A stretch of 64,000 nucleotides of DNA from positions 1-64,000 of the forward strand of contig CAIKAF010000003.1 in the NCBI GenBank assembly GCA_903825395.1, read 5' to 3'. Below the pieces are notes generated by a model, which saw nothing but the letters and a program-made list of their open reading frames with translations, ran no database searches and was not told the DNA's origin. This document shows, piece after piece, positions 53,957-63,199 of the stretch. Made by a program: the position numbers and the translations under genes. The first letter of the stretch is position 1. Each line of letters opens with the position of its first letter. This DNA comes from an uncultured Flavobacteriales bacterium. GTDB taxonomy: Bacteria > Bacteroidota > Bacteroidia > CAIKAF01.

Positions 53957-56900
53957 TTAAAATTTAAGTTGAACTCCACCCATAAAGGAACGGGCTTGAG
54001 GATAAAAACCATTGTCCACACCGGCGCTCAAAATCGAGGCCGAGGAAAATTCGGGATCAAACCCTTTATAGGCCGTAAACGTAAACGCATTGTTCACCGA
54101 ACCATAAATGCGAATGCCTTGAATTTTAAGTTTTGAAAGCCATTTTGCCGGAAAGCTGTATCCCAATTGAATGTTACGAACCCGTAAAAAAGAGGCATCT
54201 TCTACGAAATAGGAGGAAAAAATCGCATTTCGGGTAGGTTCGGTGGTTAGTCGGGGGTGTTCGTTGGTAGAACCGGGCCCTACCCAGCGGTCAATCACAT
54301 AATCCAATTGATTGGCAAAGGGCTGTTGGCGCTCGTAATTTCGAATGGCCTCCTGCCCTACTGCTGCATATAGGTTTAGGGACAAATCAAAACCTTTGAA
54401 TCCGGCATTCAGCATCAATCCCATCGTAAAATCAGGAATAGGTGAACCTAAAAAGGCTTTGTCTGAATCGTCATTAAAATTGATAACACCGTCTCCATTT
54501 TGATCGACAAAGATCAAATCACCGGGCTGAGCCCCATCCTGCTGAGGAGCATTATCAATTTGATCTTGGGTTTGGAACACCCCGTTGGTTTCAAATCCAA
54601 AGAAATAGCCGATGGGCTGACCCACCTGAAAACGGGTTGCCACATCGCCCCCCACTCCAAAGGCGGCTCCCGGAAGGTAATCGATGCCGACAGGAACCGA
54701 AAGCACTTCGTTGTGCACCATTCCGAAGGTGTATTTACCTGAAAATTGGAAGGGAGAGCGTACTGGAGTTTGGTAGGCCAGTTCCAGCTCAAACCCCCGG
54801 TTCAACACATCGCCGGCGTTGATTACCGGAGGGAATCCACCCGGACCGTAGGACCCAATTAAAGCCGACACATCGGGCTGGAACAACAAATTGGAGGTGC
54901 GTTTTTCGTACACATCCAAGGCCAATTGAAGCGTATTAAACAGAGACAAATCAACTCCCACATTCATTTGCAGGGTAGATTCCCATTTCAAATCCGGGTT
55001 GGCTGCAGTGCCAATAGCTACTCCAGAGGTAATTACATCGTCGAATACATAAACCCCTTCTCCATTCAACAACGCCCGGTAGGCGAAATTGGGAATTTGG
55101 TCGTTCCCCGACAACCCTACGCTGCTGCGTAATTTCAAGTAATCGATGAACGAACTGGAATAAAAAGCTTCGTCTGAAATTACCCAGGCTCCGGCGATGG
55201 TGGGGAACCAACCATAGCGGTTGTTCGGACCAAACTTGCTACTGCCATCGCGGCGCAGCAAGGCTGAAACCATATATTTTTCCTTGTAGGCGTATTCTAC
55301 GCGACCAAAGTAGGACAACAGGCGCTCGGTAAATTCCCAACTGAAGGTATTGTTTAAAAACCCGCCGGCAGCCGTATTGGCTGAAATATCAGCAAATTCC
55401 AAGGAATTGTTAGGAATTCCATAGGCAATACCCGACAGCGATTCGCCCTTGCGTTCAAACAAAGAAAATCCCAACAGCCCTTTCAATTTATGGTGTTCCG
55501 CAATGGTGGTTTCATAGTTCAAGAATCCTTCGTACGAAAGGTCGAGAAAGGAGGTGTTTTCTTCATACACTGCTGCTCCACGCTCCACCATAAAGCTGTC
55601 TGCAATGGCCACCATAGGCGATTCCAACTGTTCGTTGATGGCGGTATTGGCGAATTTGCCGGGACCGTACCATACCAGCGGGGAAAACACCTTATTCTGA
55701 AGGCTTGCATAATTGAAATTAAAGCGGTTGGTGAAGGTTAATCCCTTTAGAATATCAATTTCTACCTCTTCTTTGCCCACCCATTTCATGGTTTGTACGC
55801 CATTGTATTGGTTTTGAATTTGGGCGATGGGATTGATGATGTCGTTGACCTCTTCCAGGTACGAAAACCGACCGTCAGGAAGGCGCACCGGAGCTGTGGG
55901 AAAGGCATTAATGGTATTGTACAACACCGAACCAATACCATTCTCAGGAAGCGTTCTACGGAATTCACTTGAAAACAACAGCACAGAATTGAAGCGAACG
56001 CGCTTGGAAAGCACATGCGAGAAATTCAACCTGCCATTGTACCTTGAAAAATGCGATTTATTTCCCCCCACAATACCGTCTTGACTAAAATAGCCCAAGC
56101 CCATAGAATAGGTTGATTTTTCCGATCCGCCTTGGATGCCGAGTTGGTGCGATTGAATGGGTGCAGTAGAAAAAACACTGTCTTGCCAAGGCGTACCCAC
56201 TCCCACATTGGTATTGTTGAACGGAAGCGGCTGTCCGCCCATGGCAAACATTTCGTTTTTAATGACCGCGTATTCTTGAGCGTTCAGCAAGTTGAGTTGA
56301 CGAGCGGTTTGTTGAATTCCGGCATACCCGTCGTAACTAATGCGCATGGGAGCGCCCTTCTTGCCTTGCTTGGTGGTCACCAAAATTACTCCGTTTGCCG
56401 CTCGAACTCCATAAATACCGGCGGAAGCATCCTTCAACACCTGCACCGATTCAATGTCGGAAGGGTTCAGGGCATTTAATCCTTCTGAATCGTACACCAC
56501 CCCATCCACTAAAATCAAGGGGTCGTTGTCGCCAAAGGTAGATAAGCCTCGAATGCGAATGCTGGAAGAGCCTCCGGGGCTTCCTGAATTGGTGGTTACG
56601 GTAACTCCCGCCATTTGACCTTGCAAGGCCTGATCCATCCGCGATACGTTCAGCTTGGTTAAATCTTCTCCTTCTACTTGACTGGATGCGGCGGTCATCT
56701 CCTTGCGGGAAGAAGTTCCATACCCCACCATTTGATATTCCGACAGGCGCTGTACATCTTCTTGAAGCGTCACCTTTAAAAATTCAGAACCGCTGATGGG
56801 CAACGACTGCCGCTTAAAACCAATGGCGCTGAATTCCAGCGTAGCTGCCGAAGAATCGGAAAGGTTCAACTGGAAAATACCGTTTAAATCGGTTTGCGTT

Positions 56901-57046
56901 CCTGAGCCACTGCCTTTGGACACCACATTGACAAATGGAATGGGCTGACCTTTGGAATCGCTCACCAAACCCTTAATAACTTGGGCTGATAGGTTGGTCA
57001 TTAAAGGCAATGCAAGCAATGAAAATCCCAGTAGAAAACGAAACAT
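53957..57046 (-). CDS. SusC/RagA TonB-linked outer membrane transporter
   Basis: 1029 residues. Signal peptide (about 1-21), carboxypeptidase-regulatory-like domain (about 24-95), plug (about 105-230, with YGTSSRKEMTAASSQVEGEDL in pieces, GVTVTTNSGSPGGSSSIRIRG in pieces, and DASAGIYGVRAANGVILVTTKQG in pieces), then the beta-barrel ending GGVQLKF. It imports oligosaccharides with SusD. It is the first gene of susC-susD-PKD-GH16. Operator site 2 overlaps its promoter. Confidence 0.95.
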   Translation of the reverse strand: MFRFLLGFSLLALPLMTNLSAQVIKGLVSDSKGQPIPFVNVVSKGSGSGTQTDLNGIFQLNLSDSSAATLEFSAIGFKRQSLPISGSEFLKVTLQEDVQRLSEYQMVGYGTSSRKEMTAASSQVEGEDLTKLNVSRMDQALQGQMAGVTVTTNSGSPGGSSSIRIRGLSTFGDNDPLILVDGVVYDSEGLNALNPSDIESVQVLKDASAGIYGVRAANGVILVTTKQGKKGAPMRISYDGYAGIQQTARQLNLLNAQEYAVIKNEMFAMGGQPLPFNNTNVGVGTPWQDSVFSTAPIQSHQLGIQGGSEKSTYSMGLGYFSQDGIVGGNKSHFSRYNGRLNFSHVLSKRVRFNSVLLFSSEFRRTLPENGIGSVLYNTINAFPTAPVRLPDGRFSYLEEVNDIINPIAQIQNQYNGVQTMKWVGKEEVEIDILKGLTFTNRFNFNYASLQNKVFSPLVWYGPGKFANTAINEQLESPMVAIADSFMVERGAAVYEENTSFLDLSYEGFLNYETTIAEHHKLKGLLGFSLFERKGESLSGIAYGIPNNSLEFADISANTAAGGFLNNTFSWEFTERLLSYFGRVEYAYKEKYMVSALLRRDGSSKFGPNNRYGWFPTIAGAWVISDEAFYSSSFIDYLKLRSSVGLSGNDQIPNFAYRALLNGEGVYVFDDVITSGVAIGTAANPDLKWESTLQMNVGVDLSLFNTLQLALDVYEKRTSNLLFQPDVSALIGSYGPGGFPPVINAGDVLNRGFELELAYQTPVRSPFQFSGKYTFGMVHNEVLSVPVGIDYLPGAAFGVGGDVATRFQVGQPIGYFFGFETNGVFQTQDQIDNAPQQDGAQPGDLIFVDQNGDGVINFNDDSDKAFLGSPIPDFTMGLMLNAGFKGFDLSLNLYAAVGQEAIRNYERQQPFANQLDYVIDRWVGPGSTNEHPRLTTEPTRNAIFSSYFVEDASFLRVRNIQLGYSFPAKWLSKLKIQGIRIYGSVNNAFTFTAYKGFDPEFSSASILSAGVDNGFYPQARSFMGGVQLKF

Positions 57047-57063
57047 ACCTGAAGTTTAGAAGT

Positions 57064-57071
57064 CAAATATA
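57064..57071 (-). promoter_or_regulatory. -7 box TATATTTG of susC
   Basis: Perfect consensus on minus, 17 nt from the susC ATG. The operator overlaps its upstream edge; no -33 TTG. Confidence 0.5.
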
Positions 57072-57088
57072 GTATTTTTTACAATAAG
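57069..57088 (-). promoter_or_regulatory. Operator site 2 (susC)
   Basis: On minus: CTTATTGTAAAAAATACTAT, 23 nt before the susC ATG and overlapping the -7 box by 3 nt. It matches site 3 at 16 of 20 positions. Confidence 0.65.
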
Positions 57089-57123
57089 TTAATCCTGGGC
57101 TCATTTTCCATTAAAAAATAAGC

Positions 57124-57828
57124 TCAGAGCCACATATTGAATTCAAAACGACCTTCTTTTACCAAGGTCTTATACTTTTCCCAATCGAAGGAATACAGCG
57201 TTGCCGGGCGGTGTTTTACATTTTCCTGCCGTTCTTTCAGCTCGGTCAGCGGTAAATTTTTTATGCGCTTTCTGAAATTGGGTTTATCGATGCAAATGCC
57301 AAAGGCATATTCGTAGAGTTGCTGCAGCTCGTTCAAGGTAAACTTCAAGGGCAGCATTTCAAAGCAAATGGGCTCGTGAATAAAGCGTTCTTTTAGCCGC
57401 TGGTAGGTTGCCGTTAAAATTTCATTGTGGTCAAAGGCGAGCGATTCCACTTCATCGACAGGAACCCAGCGCAGTTCTTCCACCCAAGATGAAGGTTGGG
57501 GATTGGTTTCGTTCATGCGCACCATGGCCAGATAGGCATTGGTAATAACCCGGCCCTGAGGGTGTCGGTTCGGTTTTCCAAAAACCCCACCCTGCCGAAG
57601 CACCACATTTTTAAGTTCCGTCAGCTCTTCCAGAATGCGTTCAGCGGCATGGGGCAAATCTTCATCCGGATACACCAAATCGCCGGGAATAGCCCAATAT
57701 CCACCGTAGGGTTCCATGGCGCGTTTTACCAACAGAATGTGGATTTTTCCATTTGAAAAGCCAAAGATTAGGCAATCCATGGAAAAGGAGTAGGAAAAAA
57801 ACTGGTCAAATTTAATTTTATAGACCAT
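57124..57828 (-). CDS. NrtR-like Nudix-related transcriptional regulator
   Basis: 234 residues. An N-terminal Nudix fold (about 15-140) with GGYWAIPGDLVYPDED and AAERILEELTEL, where the first catalytic Glu of the Nudix box appears replaced by Asp, so catalysis is doubtful. The C-terminal part (about 145-234; FTLNELQQLYEYAFG, NFRKRIKNLPLTEL) is a winged helix. NrtR-type proteins use the Nudix fold to sense sugar- or nucleotide-derived ligands. It follows bglX by 9 nt, in the same operon, and probably binds the three operators in this locus. Confidence 0.85.
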   Translation of the reverse strand: MVYKIKFDQFFSYSFSMDCLIFGFSNGKIHILLVKRAMEPYGGYWAIPGDLVYPDEDLPHAAERILEELTELKNVVLRQGGVFGKPNRHPQGRVITNAYLAMVRMNETNPQPSSWVEELRWVPVDEVESLAFDHNEILTATYQRLKERFIHEPICFEMLPLKFTLNELQQLYEYAFGICIDKPNFRKRIKNLPLTELKERQENVKHRPATLYSFDWEKYKTLVKEGRFEFNMWL

Positions 57829-57837
57829 AGTAGGAAA

Positions 57838-60171
57838 TTAAGGTTCTAGGAACAGATTTAGGGTGGAATCAAACACCTGAAGGCGTATGGGGCCGCGCGA
57901 TTGTGTCCAGTTTCCGGAGTAATCTGCAAACTCAAATTGAGTTGCTGTTAAAGGAAAACGGAAGGATACTGCACTGCCCTGAGGCACCCACTTTTTTTGA
58001 AAATCAATCAAGTACTTGCCCCGTTGAGCAATGGGTAGGTTTCTTCGGCTCGCAAATACAGGCACACTGACCTGGCAAGGCCGGTCGGCATTGTGCCTAA
58101 GGCGCAGTTCAAGCCAAACCGTATCTGCGGCTCTTAAGGTATCGGCCGAGATGGAACTGGCATCGACCGTCCAGGAAGCGTAAGACATGCCTTGCCCAAA
58201 ATCCCAGGCCAGATTGTAGCCCTGCAAGGAATTGTCTTTCCCTATATTTTCGCTGTGGGCATGGTCGTAATGCTCCCAGCGGCCCGGATGCCTTGGATAG
58301 GTAAAGGGGAGGCGGCCGGAAAAATCAGCCGCGCCGTACATTTTATCCAAAAACGGCTGAGTAAAATGTTCGCCGGGCAAATAGGCATGTACAATGGCAT
58401 CGGCATCGTCTACGATGCTGCCCAGCAACTTGGGCCGTCCCAGCATAAGCACCACCACCACGCGTTTTCCGGCGGCCTTTAGCTCATGCACCAAATCCAT
58501 TTGGTTTTGAGTAACATAGGGATTCTCTTCGTCTCCCGGTTTTTCTGTTCCCGGCCATTCTGAAACAAACACCACGCACACGTCGGCCGATTCCAAGGCC
58601 TTTTTATGTTGAGCCGTCAATCCGGAACCGGTGCTGGGCAATCCGCTGGCTTCAGCCCAGGAACTGCCTGTAAGGTATTGAACCTGTCCTTGCTGCACTT
58701 CGGCCCGCCGTTGCCATTCCTTCAACAGCGAAATATCGGTTGAAAAATAACTGGAATCGCGGCCCTGCCACGTGTGCGTCCAGGCTCCATTCCAAAAGCG
58801 GCGGTCGGTAGCCGCTTGTCCCAACACCAGCACAGAAGAGTTGGATTGAAGAGGCAGGACTGAATTCTCATTTTTCAACAAGGTTAGCGACTCTGAAACC
58901 GCTTGTTTTGCTGCCGCTACAGATGATTCAGCCTGCAGCATAATCAAGGCTTGTTTGCTTTTTTTGCTGGGCATATCGAACAAACCTGCCGCCAACTTTA
59001 CCCGTAGAATGCGCTTCACCGCATCGTCAAGGCGGGCCATAGGCACACGGCCCTCCAACACCAATTCTTCCAGCAAGCGGCAGTATTCCTTGTATTGTGG
59101 ATTTAGGGGAACCATACTCATATCAATACCGGCATTGATGGCCATAGCGATGGCCTCTTTGTGCGAGGGGGCCACCTGATGCACCCGTTCCAAAAACAGA
59201 ATATCTTCCCAATCGGTGACGGCAAATCCTTTAAATCCCCACTGATTTTTCAAAACATCGGTAATTAAATGTGCATTGATGTGTCCCGGCATACCGTTCA
59301 GCGAAGCACTGTTGATCATCACTGTAAGGGCGCCGGCATCCACGGCCGACTTAAAAGGTGGCAGGTACAATTCGGTCAAATCTCGGGGAGAAATGATGGC
59401 CGGAGTTCGGTCTCGGCCGGAAGCCGGAGCACTGTAGCCCGCAAAATGCTTCATGCAGGCCAGCACTCGATTGGAAGCCAGCTTAGAGGCATTCAAATCG
59501 CCTTGGTACCCGGAAACAATGGCCGTTCCCAGAACAGAAGCCAGCTTGGGGTCTTCCCCCAGGGTTTCAAAAAAACGAGACCAAAGGGGTTGCCGCCCCA
59601 AATCCAATACCGGTGAAAAATTCCAAGGCACTCCGGACGAGCGGGTTTCCATGGCCGTAATTTCTCCGAATTGCCGGGCTACATCGGCATTAAACGTAGC
59701 CGCCAACCCAATTTCCTGAGGAAACAAAGTAGCTCCCAACACATAATTGGCTCCATGTATGGCATCAACTCCATATATAACAGGAACCGCAATTTCCTTT
59801 TTAAGGTAGGGTGCATGAATGGCTTGAATCAAATTCAGCCAGTCCAAGCGTGGAATGGCTCGGCCCGGTGCATTGAGGATGCTGCCCACATAATAAGTGC
59901 GCAGGGCCTCGTTCAGTTCTGCCGCATTCACTTGAAGCGGCAGGGGCAAGCTACCGTCGGAATTAAAGCGCAAAATCCCTTCCACCGTAATTTGGCAGGT
60001 CTGCCCTACCTTTTGTTTCAGCGACAGGGTTTTTAAAATCGCATCCGCCTGGGCATCAATCTCGGTCCAGTTTGTTTGAGTCTGAGCAGAAATAGGCCAC
60101 AGACCGCAGCAAACCAAAACCAGTAGGAAATTGAAGTTAAAATAAGACCGTTTGAATTGGAGTGTGGACAT
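57838..60171 (-). CDS. bglX: Beta-glucosidase, glycoside hydrolase family 3
   Basis: 777 residues from ATG 60171 (MSTLQFKRSYFNFNFLLVLV), which gives a clean signal peptide ending ISAQ; the frame extends 38 codons further across the operator. GH3 N-terminal barrel with VPVIYGVDAIHGANYV and the nucleophile Asp in GFAVTDWED, GH3 C-terminal sandwich (AVSESLTLLKNENSVLPL, VVVLMLGRPKLL) and a fibronectin-like end (about 680-777). It is periplasmic and releases glucose from beta-gluco-oligosaccharides. The downstream regulator gene follows after 9 nt. Confidence 0.93.
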   Translation of the reverse strand: MSTLQFKRSYFNFNFLLVLVCCGLWPISAQTQTNWTEIDAQADAILKTLSLKQKVGQTCQITVEGILRFNSDGSLPLPLQVNAAELNEALRTYYVGSILNAPGRAIPRLDWLNLIQAIHAPYLKKEIAVPVIYGVDAIHGANYVLGATLFPQEIGLAATFNADVARQFGEITAMETRSSGVPWNFSPVLDLGRQPLWSRFFETLGEDPKLASVLGTAIVSGYQGDLNASKLASNRVLACMKHFAGYSAPASGRDRTPAIISPRDLTELYLPPFKSAVDAGALTVMINSASLNGMPGHINAHLITDVLKNQWGFKGFAVTDWEDILFLERVHQVAPSHKEAIAMAINAGIDMSMVPLNPQYKEYCRLLEELVLEGRVPMARLDDAVKRILRVKLAAGLFDMPSKKSKQALIMLQAESSVAAAKQAVSESLTLLKNENSVLPLQSNSSVLVLGQAATDRRFWNGAWTHTWQGRDSSYFSTDISLLKEWQRRAEVQQGQVQYLTGSSWAEASGLPSTGSGLTAQHKKALESADVCVVFVSEWPGTEKPGDEENPYVTQNQMDLVHELKAAGKRVVVVLMLGRPKLLGSIVDDADAIVHAYLPGEHFTQPFLDKMYGAADFSGRLPFTYPRHPGRWEHYDHAHSENIGKDNSLQGYNLAWDFGQGMSYASWTVDASSISADTLRAADTVWLELRLRHNADRPCQVSVPVFASRRNLPIAQRGKYLIDFQKKWVPQGSAVSFRFPLTATQFEFADYSGNWTQSRGPIRLQVFDSTLNLFLEP

Positions 60172-60211
60172 TTTTGTAAATTTGGTCAAAACGAACCGAA
60201 AGGTACAAAGA

Positions 60212-60231
60212 CTTATTGTATTTAATACTAC
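60212..60231 (-). promoter_or_regulatory. Operator site 3 (bglX)
   Basis: On plus: CTTATTGTATTTAATACTAC, 41 nt upstream of bglX. The palindromic core TTGTATTTAATAC is shared with site 1. Sites 1 and 3 agree at 17 of 20 bases, in opposite orientation relative to their genes. Confidence 0.7.
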
Positions 60232-60304
60232 AACTAACCTGAAAAATTGAGGATTCGGTAGTTGGCAGATGAAGGTAAGGCACACGAATTAGGTATTGAG
60301 GATT

Positions 60305-60453
60305 GCGGCAGGGATTGCAACGGCAGTGAGTGCAGCCGGCCGCCGCAGGGACCGGGCTGGCAGGGCGACCAGCGGAAGCCATGCCGGCACGAAGTCCCTG
60401 CGGCGGCGGGCAAGCGAGCTACAGTGGAAAGCCCGCAGCCGCCCAAAAAAACA
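60305..60453 (-). repeat. GC-rich interspersed element, copy 6
   Basis: 149 bp, two mismatches against copy 5. Contains a perfect 14-bp stem, GCCGCCGCAGGGAC (60339-60352) with its complement at 60394-60407, enclosing an inner GCTGG/CCAGC stem, plus a flanking GCGGGC/GCCCGC hairpin. It lies between the divergent bglX and rpsF promoters, 6 nt before the rpsF -33 box. Confidence 0.85.
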
Positions 60454-60459
60454 CAGACC

Positions 60460-60490
60460 TTGCATTATTCAATAAAAAGCTCTATTTTTG
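60460..60490 (+). promoter_or_regulatory. rpsF operon promoter
   Basis: TTG at 60460-60462, exactly 20 nt, TATTTTTG at 60483-60490; 32 nt to ATG 60523. Confidence 0.75.
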
Positions 60491-60522
60491 CCGTCCAATT
60501 TTAAACGGAAAAACACATTTTC

Positions 60523-60861
60523 ATGAATCAGTACGAATCGATGTTCATCCTAACTCCAGTGTTAAGCGATGAGCAGCTTCGGGAGGCCGTTGAACGCTAC
60601 AGAACTTTGCTGAAGGACAACGGTTGTGAAGTCATCAATGACGAATCCTGGGGCCTACGCAAATTAGCTTACCCGATCCAAAAGAAATCGACCGGGTTTT
60701 ACCATCTGTTTGAATTTAAGGCCGATCCGGCTTTTATCGATCAGTTGGAACTTACCTATCGCCGCGACGAGCGCATCATTCGCTTTGGCACCTTCCGTCA
60801 GGATAAGCATGCCATGGCATACAGCGAAAAGCGTCGGGCCAAAAAATCAGCTAAATCTTAA
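60523..60861 (+). CDS. rpsF: 30S ribosomal protein S6
   Basis: 112 residues: [42 protein letters not shown] in pieces, and [20 protein letters not shown]6 binds 16S rRNA next to S18. It is the first gene of rpsF-rpsR-rplI, the standard order, and starts 32 nt from a good promoter. Confidence 0.97.
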   Translation: MNQYESMFILTPVLSDEQLREAVERYRTLLKDNGCEVINDESWGLRKLAYPIQKKSTGFYHLFEFKADPAFIDQLELTYRRDERIIRFGTFRQDKHAMAYSEKRRAKKSAKS

Positions 60862-60872
60862 TTTGCAAGTTC

Positions 60873-61169
60873 ATGAGCACTAACATTGACGTAAATCAAA
60901 AAGAGGGCAACCAAAGCGAAATTCGCTATTTGACTCCCCCACCCATCGAGGTCAGCAACAACAAGTATTGCCGGTTTAAAAAACTGGGAATCAAGTACAT
61001 TGATTACAAAGACCCCGATTATTTGCTGCGTTTGGTCAACGAACAGGGCAAAATTCTTCCCCGCCGCATTACCGGCACCTCTGTAAAATATCAGCGCAAA
61101 GTGGCTCAAGCGGTAAAACGCGCCCGCCACATGGCTCTGATGCCCTATGTTGCTGACCTATTAAAATAA
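60873..61169 (+). CDS. rpsR: 30S ribosomal protein S18
   Basis: 98 residues with [40 protein letters not shown] in pieces and [13 protein letters not shown], the conserved S18 core. It has an N-terminal extension of about 20 residues compared with E. coli. It follows rpsF by 11 nt. Confidence 0.97.
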   Translation: MSTNIDVNQKEGNQSEIRYLTPPPIEVSNNKYCRFKKLGIKYIDYKDPDYLLRLVNEQGKILPRRITGTSVKYQRKVAQAVKRARHMALMPYVADLLK

Positions 61170-61175
61170 GAAGTC

Positions 61176-61625
61176 ATGGAAATCATTTTAAAGAAAGACG
61201 TAGAACACGTTGGCTATGCCAATGAAATCGTGAAAGTTCGTCCGGGTTACGCCAGAAACTTCCTCATTCCATCGGGTTTGGCCGTATTGGCTACCGATTC
61301 TGCCCGCAAGGTGCATGCTGAAAACCTGCGTCAGCAGGCTCATAAAGCAGGTAAATTGTTGGCCGAGGCTCAGGAACTTGCGGCTCGCCTGTCGGAAAGC
61401 ATGGTGAAAGTGGGTGCCAAAGTGGGTAGTGATTCCGAAAAAATCTTTGGATCCATCAACACCATTATGTTGGCCGATTCCTTGACCAAAGCCGGTTATC
61501 CTGTAGAGCGTCGGCAGTTGAAAATCAAGGAAGATAACATTCGTACCATTGGAACCTATCAGGCTAGCGCCATGTTGCACAAAGAAGTCAGCGTGGAATT
61601 CAGCTTTGAGGTTGTGGCCGAATAA
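61176..61625 (+). CDS. rplI: 50S ribosomal protein L9
   Basis: 149 residues: MEIILKKDVEHVGYANEIV, VRPGYARNFLIPSGLA, a long connecting helix and a C-terminal domain with GSDSEKIFGSINTIMLAD. Last gene of the ribosomal operon; a strong terminator follows. Confidence 0.97.
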   Translation: MEIILKKDVEHVGYANEIVKVRPGYARNFLIPSGLAVLATDSARKVHAENLRQQAHKAGKLLAEAQELAARLSESMVKVGAKVGSDSEKIFGSINTIMLADSLTKAGYPVERRQLKIKEDNIRTIGTYQASAMLHKEVSVEFSFEVVAE

Positions 61626-61647
61626 GTCCATAAAAACAGCATTCACA

Positions 61648-61673
61648 AGGCACCTTCGGGTGCCTTTTTTTTT
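61648..61673 (+). terminator. Terminator of rpsF-rpsR-rplI
   Basis: 7-bp stem AGGCACC/GGTGCCT with a TTCG tetraloop and nine T. Confidence 0.92.
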
Positions 61674-61680
61674 ATCTTGA
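61673..61680 (+). promoter_or_regulatory. -7-like box TATCTTGA, 4 nt from xth ATG
   Basis: Two bases off TAnnTTTG but with the same 4-nt spacing to ATG 61685 as the leaderless candidates. It emerges directly from the terminator T-run. Confidence 0.3.
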
Positions 61681-61684
61681 GCCC

Positions 61685-62449
61685 ATGAAAATTATTTCCT
61701 ACAACGTTAACGGAATTCGTTCTGCCCTCAACAAAGGATTGTTGGATTGGCTGGCTGCGGAATCGCCCGATGTGCTCTGCCTGCAAGAGTTAAAAGCCAT
61801 GGAAGACCAAGTGGATTGGGCTCCGTTTCAGCGCATGGGCTACCACATTTACCTGAATCCGGCTCAGAAAAAGGGCTACAGCGGAGTGGGAATCCTTTCC
61901 AAGCAGCCGGCCGATCGGGTGGTTTGTGGTATGGGCATAGCCCATCACGATGCCGAGGGGCGGGTAATCCGGGCCGATTTTGGGGCATTGACCTTGGTGA
62001 GCGCCTACTTTCCCAGTGGGACTTCGGGCGAGGAGCGGCAAGACGTCAAGTATCAATTTTTATCGGACATGTCGGACTGGTCGGACCGGTTGAAATCGGA
62101 GCGGCCTCATACCGTATTGGTGGGCGATGTAAACATTTGCCATCGGGAGATGGACATCCACAATCCCATTTCGAACAAAAACAGCACCGGATTTTTGCCT
62201 GAGGAGCGGGCTTGGGTTGACTCCTTTTTGCGTGGGGGTTGGGTGGACAGTTTTCGGGCGCTGAATCCGGAGCTGCAGCAGTATTCCTGGTGGAGTTTTC
62301 GGGCCAATGCCCGGGCCAACAACAAGGGCTGGCGCATTGACTATCAGTTTGTTACTGAGGCCTTGTGGCCGCAGGTCAAGTCGGCCGCCTTGCTGCATGG
62401 GGCGCAGCATTCCGACCACTGCCCTACCCTGCTGGAGCTATCGGCTTAG
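61685..62449 (+). CDS. xth: Exodeoxyribonuclease III
   Basis: 254 residues of the exonuclease-endonuclease-phosphatase fold: MKIISYNVNGIRSALNKG, DVLCLQELKAMEDQ (metal Glu), YSGVGILSK, VLVGDVNICHREMDIHNP and a HSDHCPTLLEL ending with catalytic Asp-His. It is an AP endonuclease and 3' exonuclease in base excision repair. It has no terminator; the GC-rich element follows by 36 nt. Confidence 0.94.
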   Translation: MKIISYNVNGIRSALNKGLLDWLAAESPDVLCLQELKAMEDQVDWAPFQRMGYHIYLNPAQKKGYSGVGILSKQPADRVVCGMGIAHHDAEGRVIRADFGALTLVSAYFPSGTSGEERQDVKYQFLSDMSDWSDRLKSERPHTVLVGDVNICHREMDIHNPISNKNSTGFLPEERAWVDSFLRGGWVDSFRALNPELQQYSWWSFRANARANNKGWRIDYQFVTEALWPQVKSAALLHGAQHSDHCPTLLELSA

Positions 62450-62485
62450 GGGCAATACAAATAAAGACAATAGAATGGGGATACG

Positions 62486-62636
62486 TTGGGCGGCGGACGG
62501 GCTTTCACCGGTTGTCCGCGGTGGCCGGGCGGGCTGTTGGCGGGCTGCGGTGGCTCCCAAGGTCGCCTCCTCGCCGCGCCACAGCGGCCGCCGGCCCCCT
62601 TGCGGGCAACCCGGTTCAATCCCTGCCGCGGGCGGG
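62486..62636 (+). repeat. GC-rich interspersed element, copy 7
   Basis: Begins TTGGGCGGCGGACGGGCTTTC, ends CAATCCCTGCCGCGGGC, in xth's sense orientation. Close to copies 1 and 4. Confidence 0.75.
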
Positions 62637-63199
62637 TTTGAACCTTAAACCTGATTATTAAATACAGGCATCATTCAAGGTCCAACTTGAACATAATCAA
62701 GGATTTAATGGCGCTTCACTGCAATTGGAATTCAGTGAATCGGCTCTGCATCAGTGACTTGCAATCCATTTTTTTCATTTGAATTGAAAAATCATTTATA
62801 TTTGACCTATCCGACAGGTTGGGATGACCTTAGGTTAATTTTTTGGAAACGGAGGGCAGGGGTTCTGCCTTTATATTAGGAATAGTATGGATACTACAAT
62901 GCGTTGGCCTGCAATAACCGGGCGAAAAATACAGCGAACACAGCTTGCAAGGGCTTTTAACGCGAGCCTTGGAAAAGGTACGCCTTCTAATAAAATCCCA
63001 CGTTCTGCATTGGTTGAGGCACAGCTGGGCCAACCGTCGATTGAAATCGGGAACAGACTTCAGGTACATTCAAGAATAGTTGGGGCTCAGCATCAGCAAA
63101 ACCGCAGATTTACAGCCATGAAAACACCCAAAACCGATAGCAAATCAGGTTCCCGTTTGACGATTTGGCTGAATCCAGTTCACTCGATATCAGGAAACA
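62637..63199 (+). other. Gene-free stretch between xth and the SIR2 gene
   Basis: About 560 bp where I find no credible protein gene. It holds a -7-like TATATTTG at 62797-62804 with no -33 TTG, followed by no good ORF. Short ORFs on both strands (62887-63228 plus, 62830-63069 minus) have unstructured, low-complexity-like translations and no start context. It may be island-boundary DNA or an unrecognised RNA. Confidence 0.5.

Noticed and set aside
60172-60285. Extended bglX start
   Set aside because: The extra 38 residues cross operator site 3 and spoil an otherwise good signal peptide at 60171.
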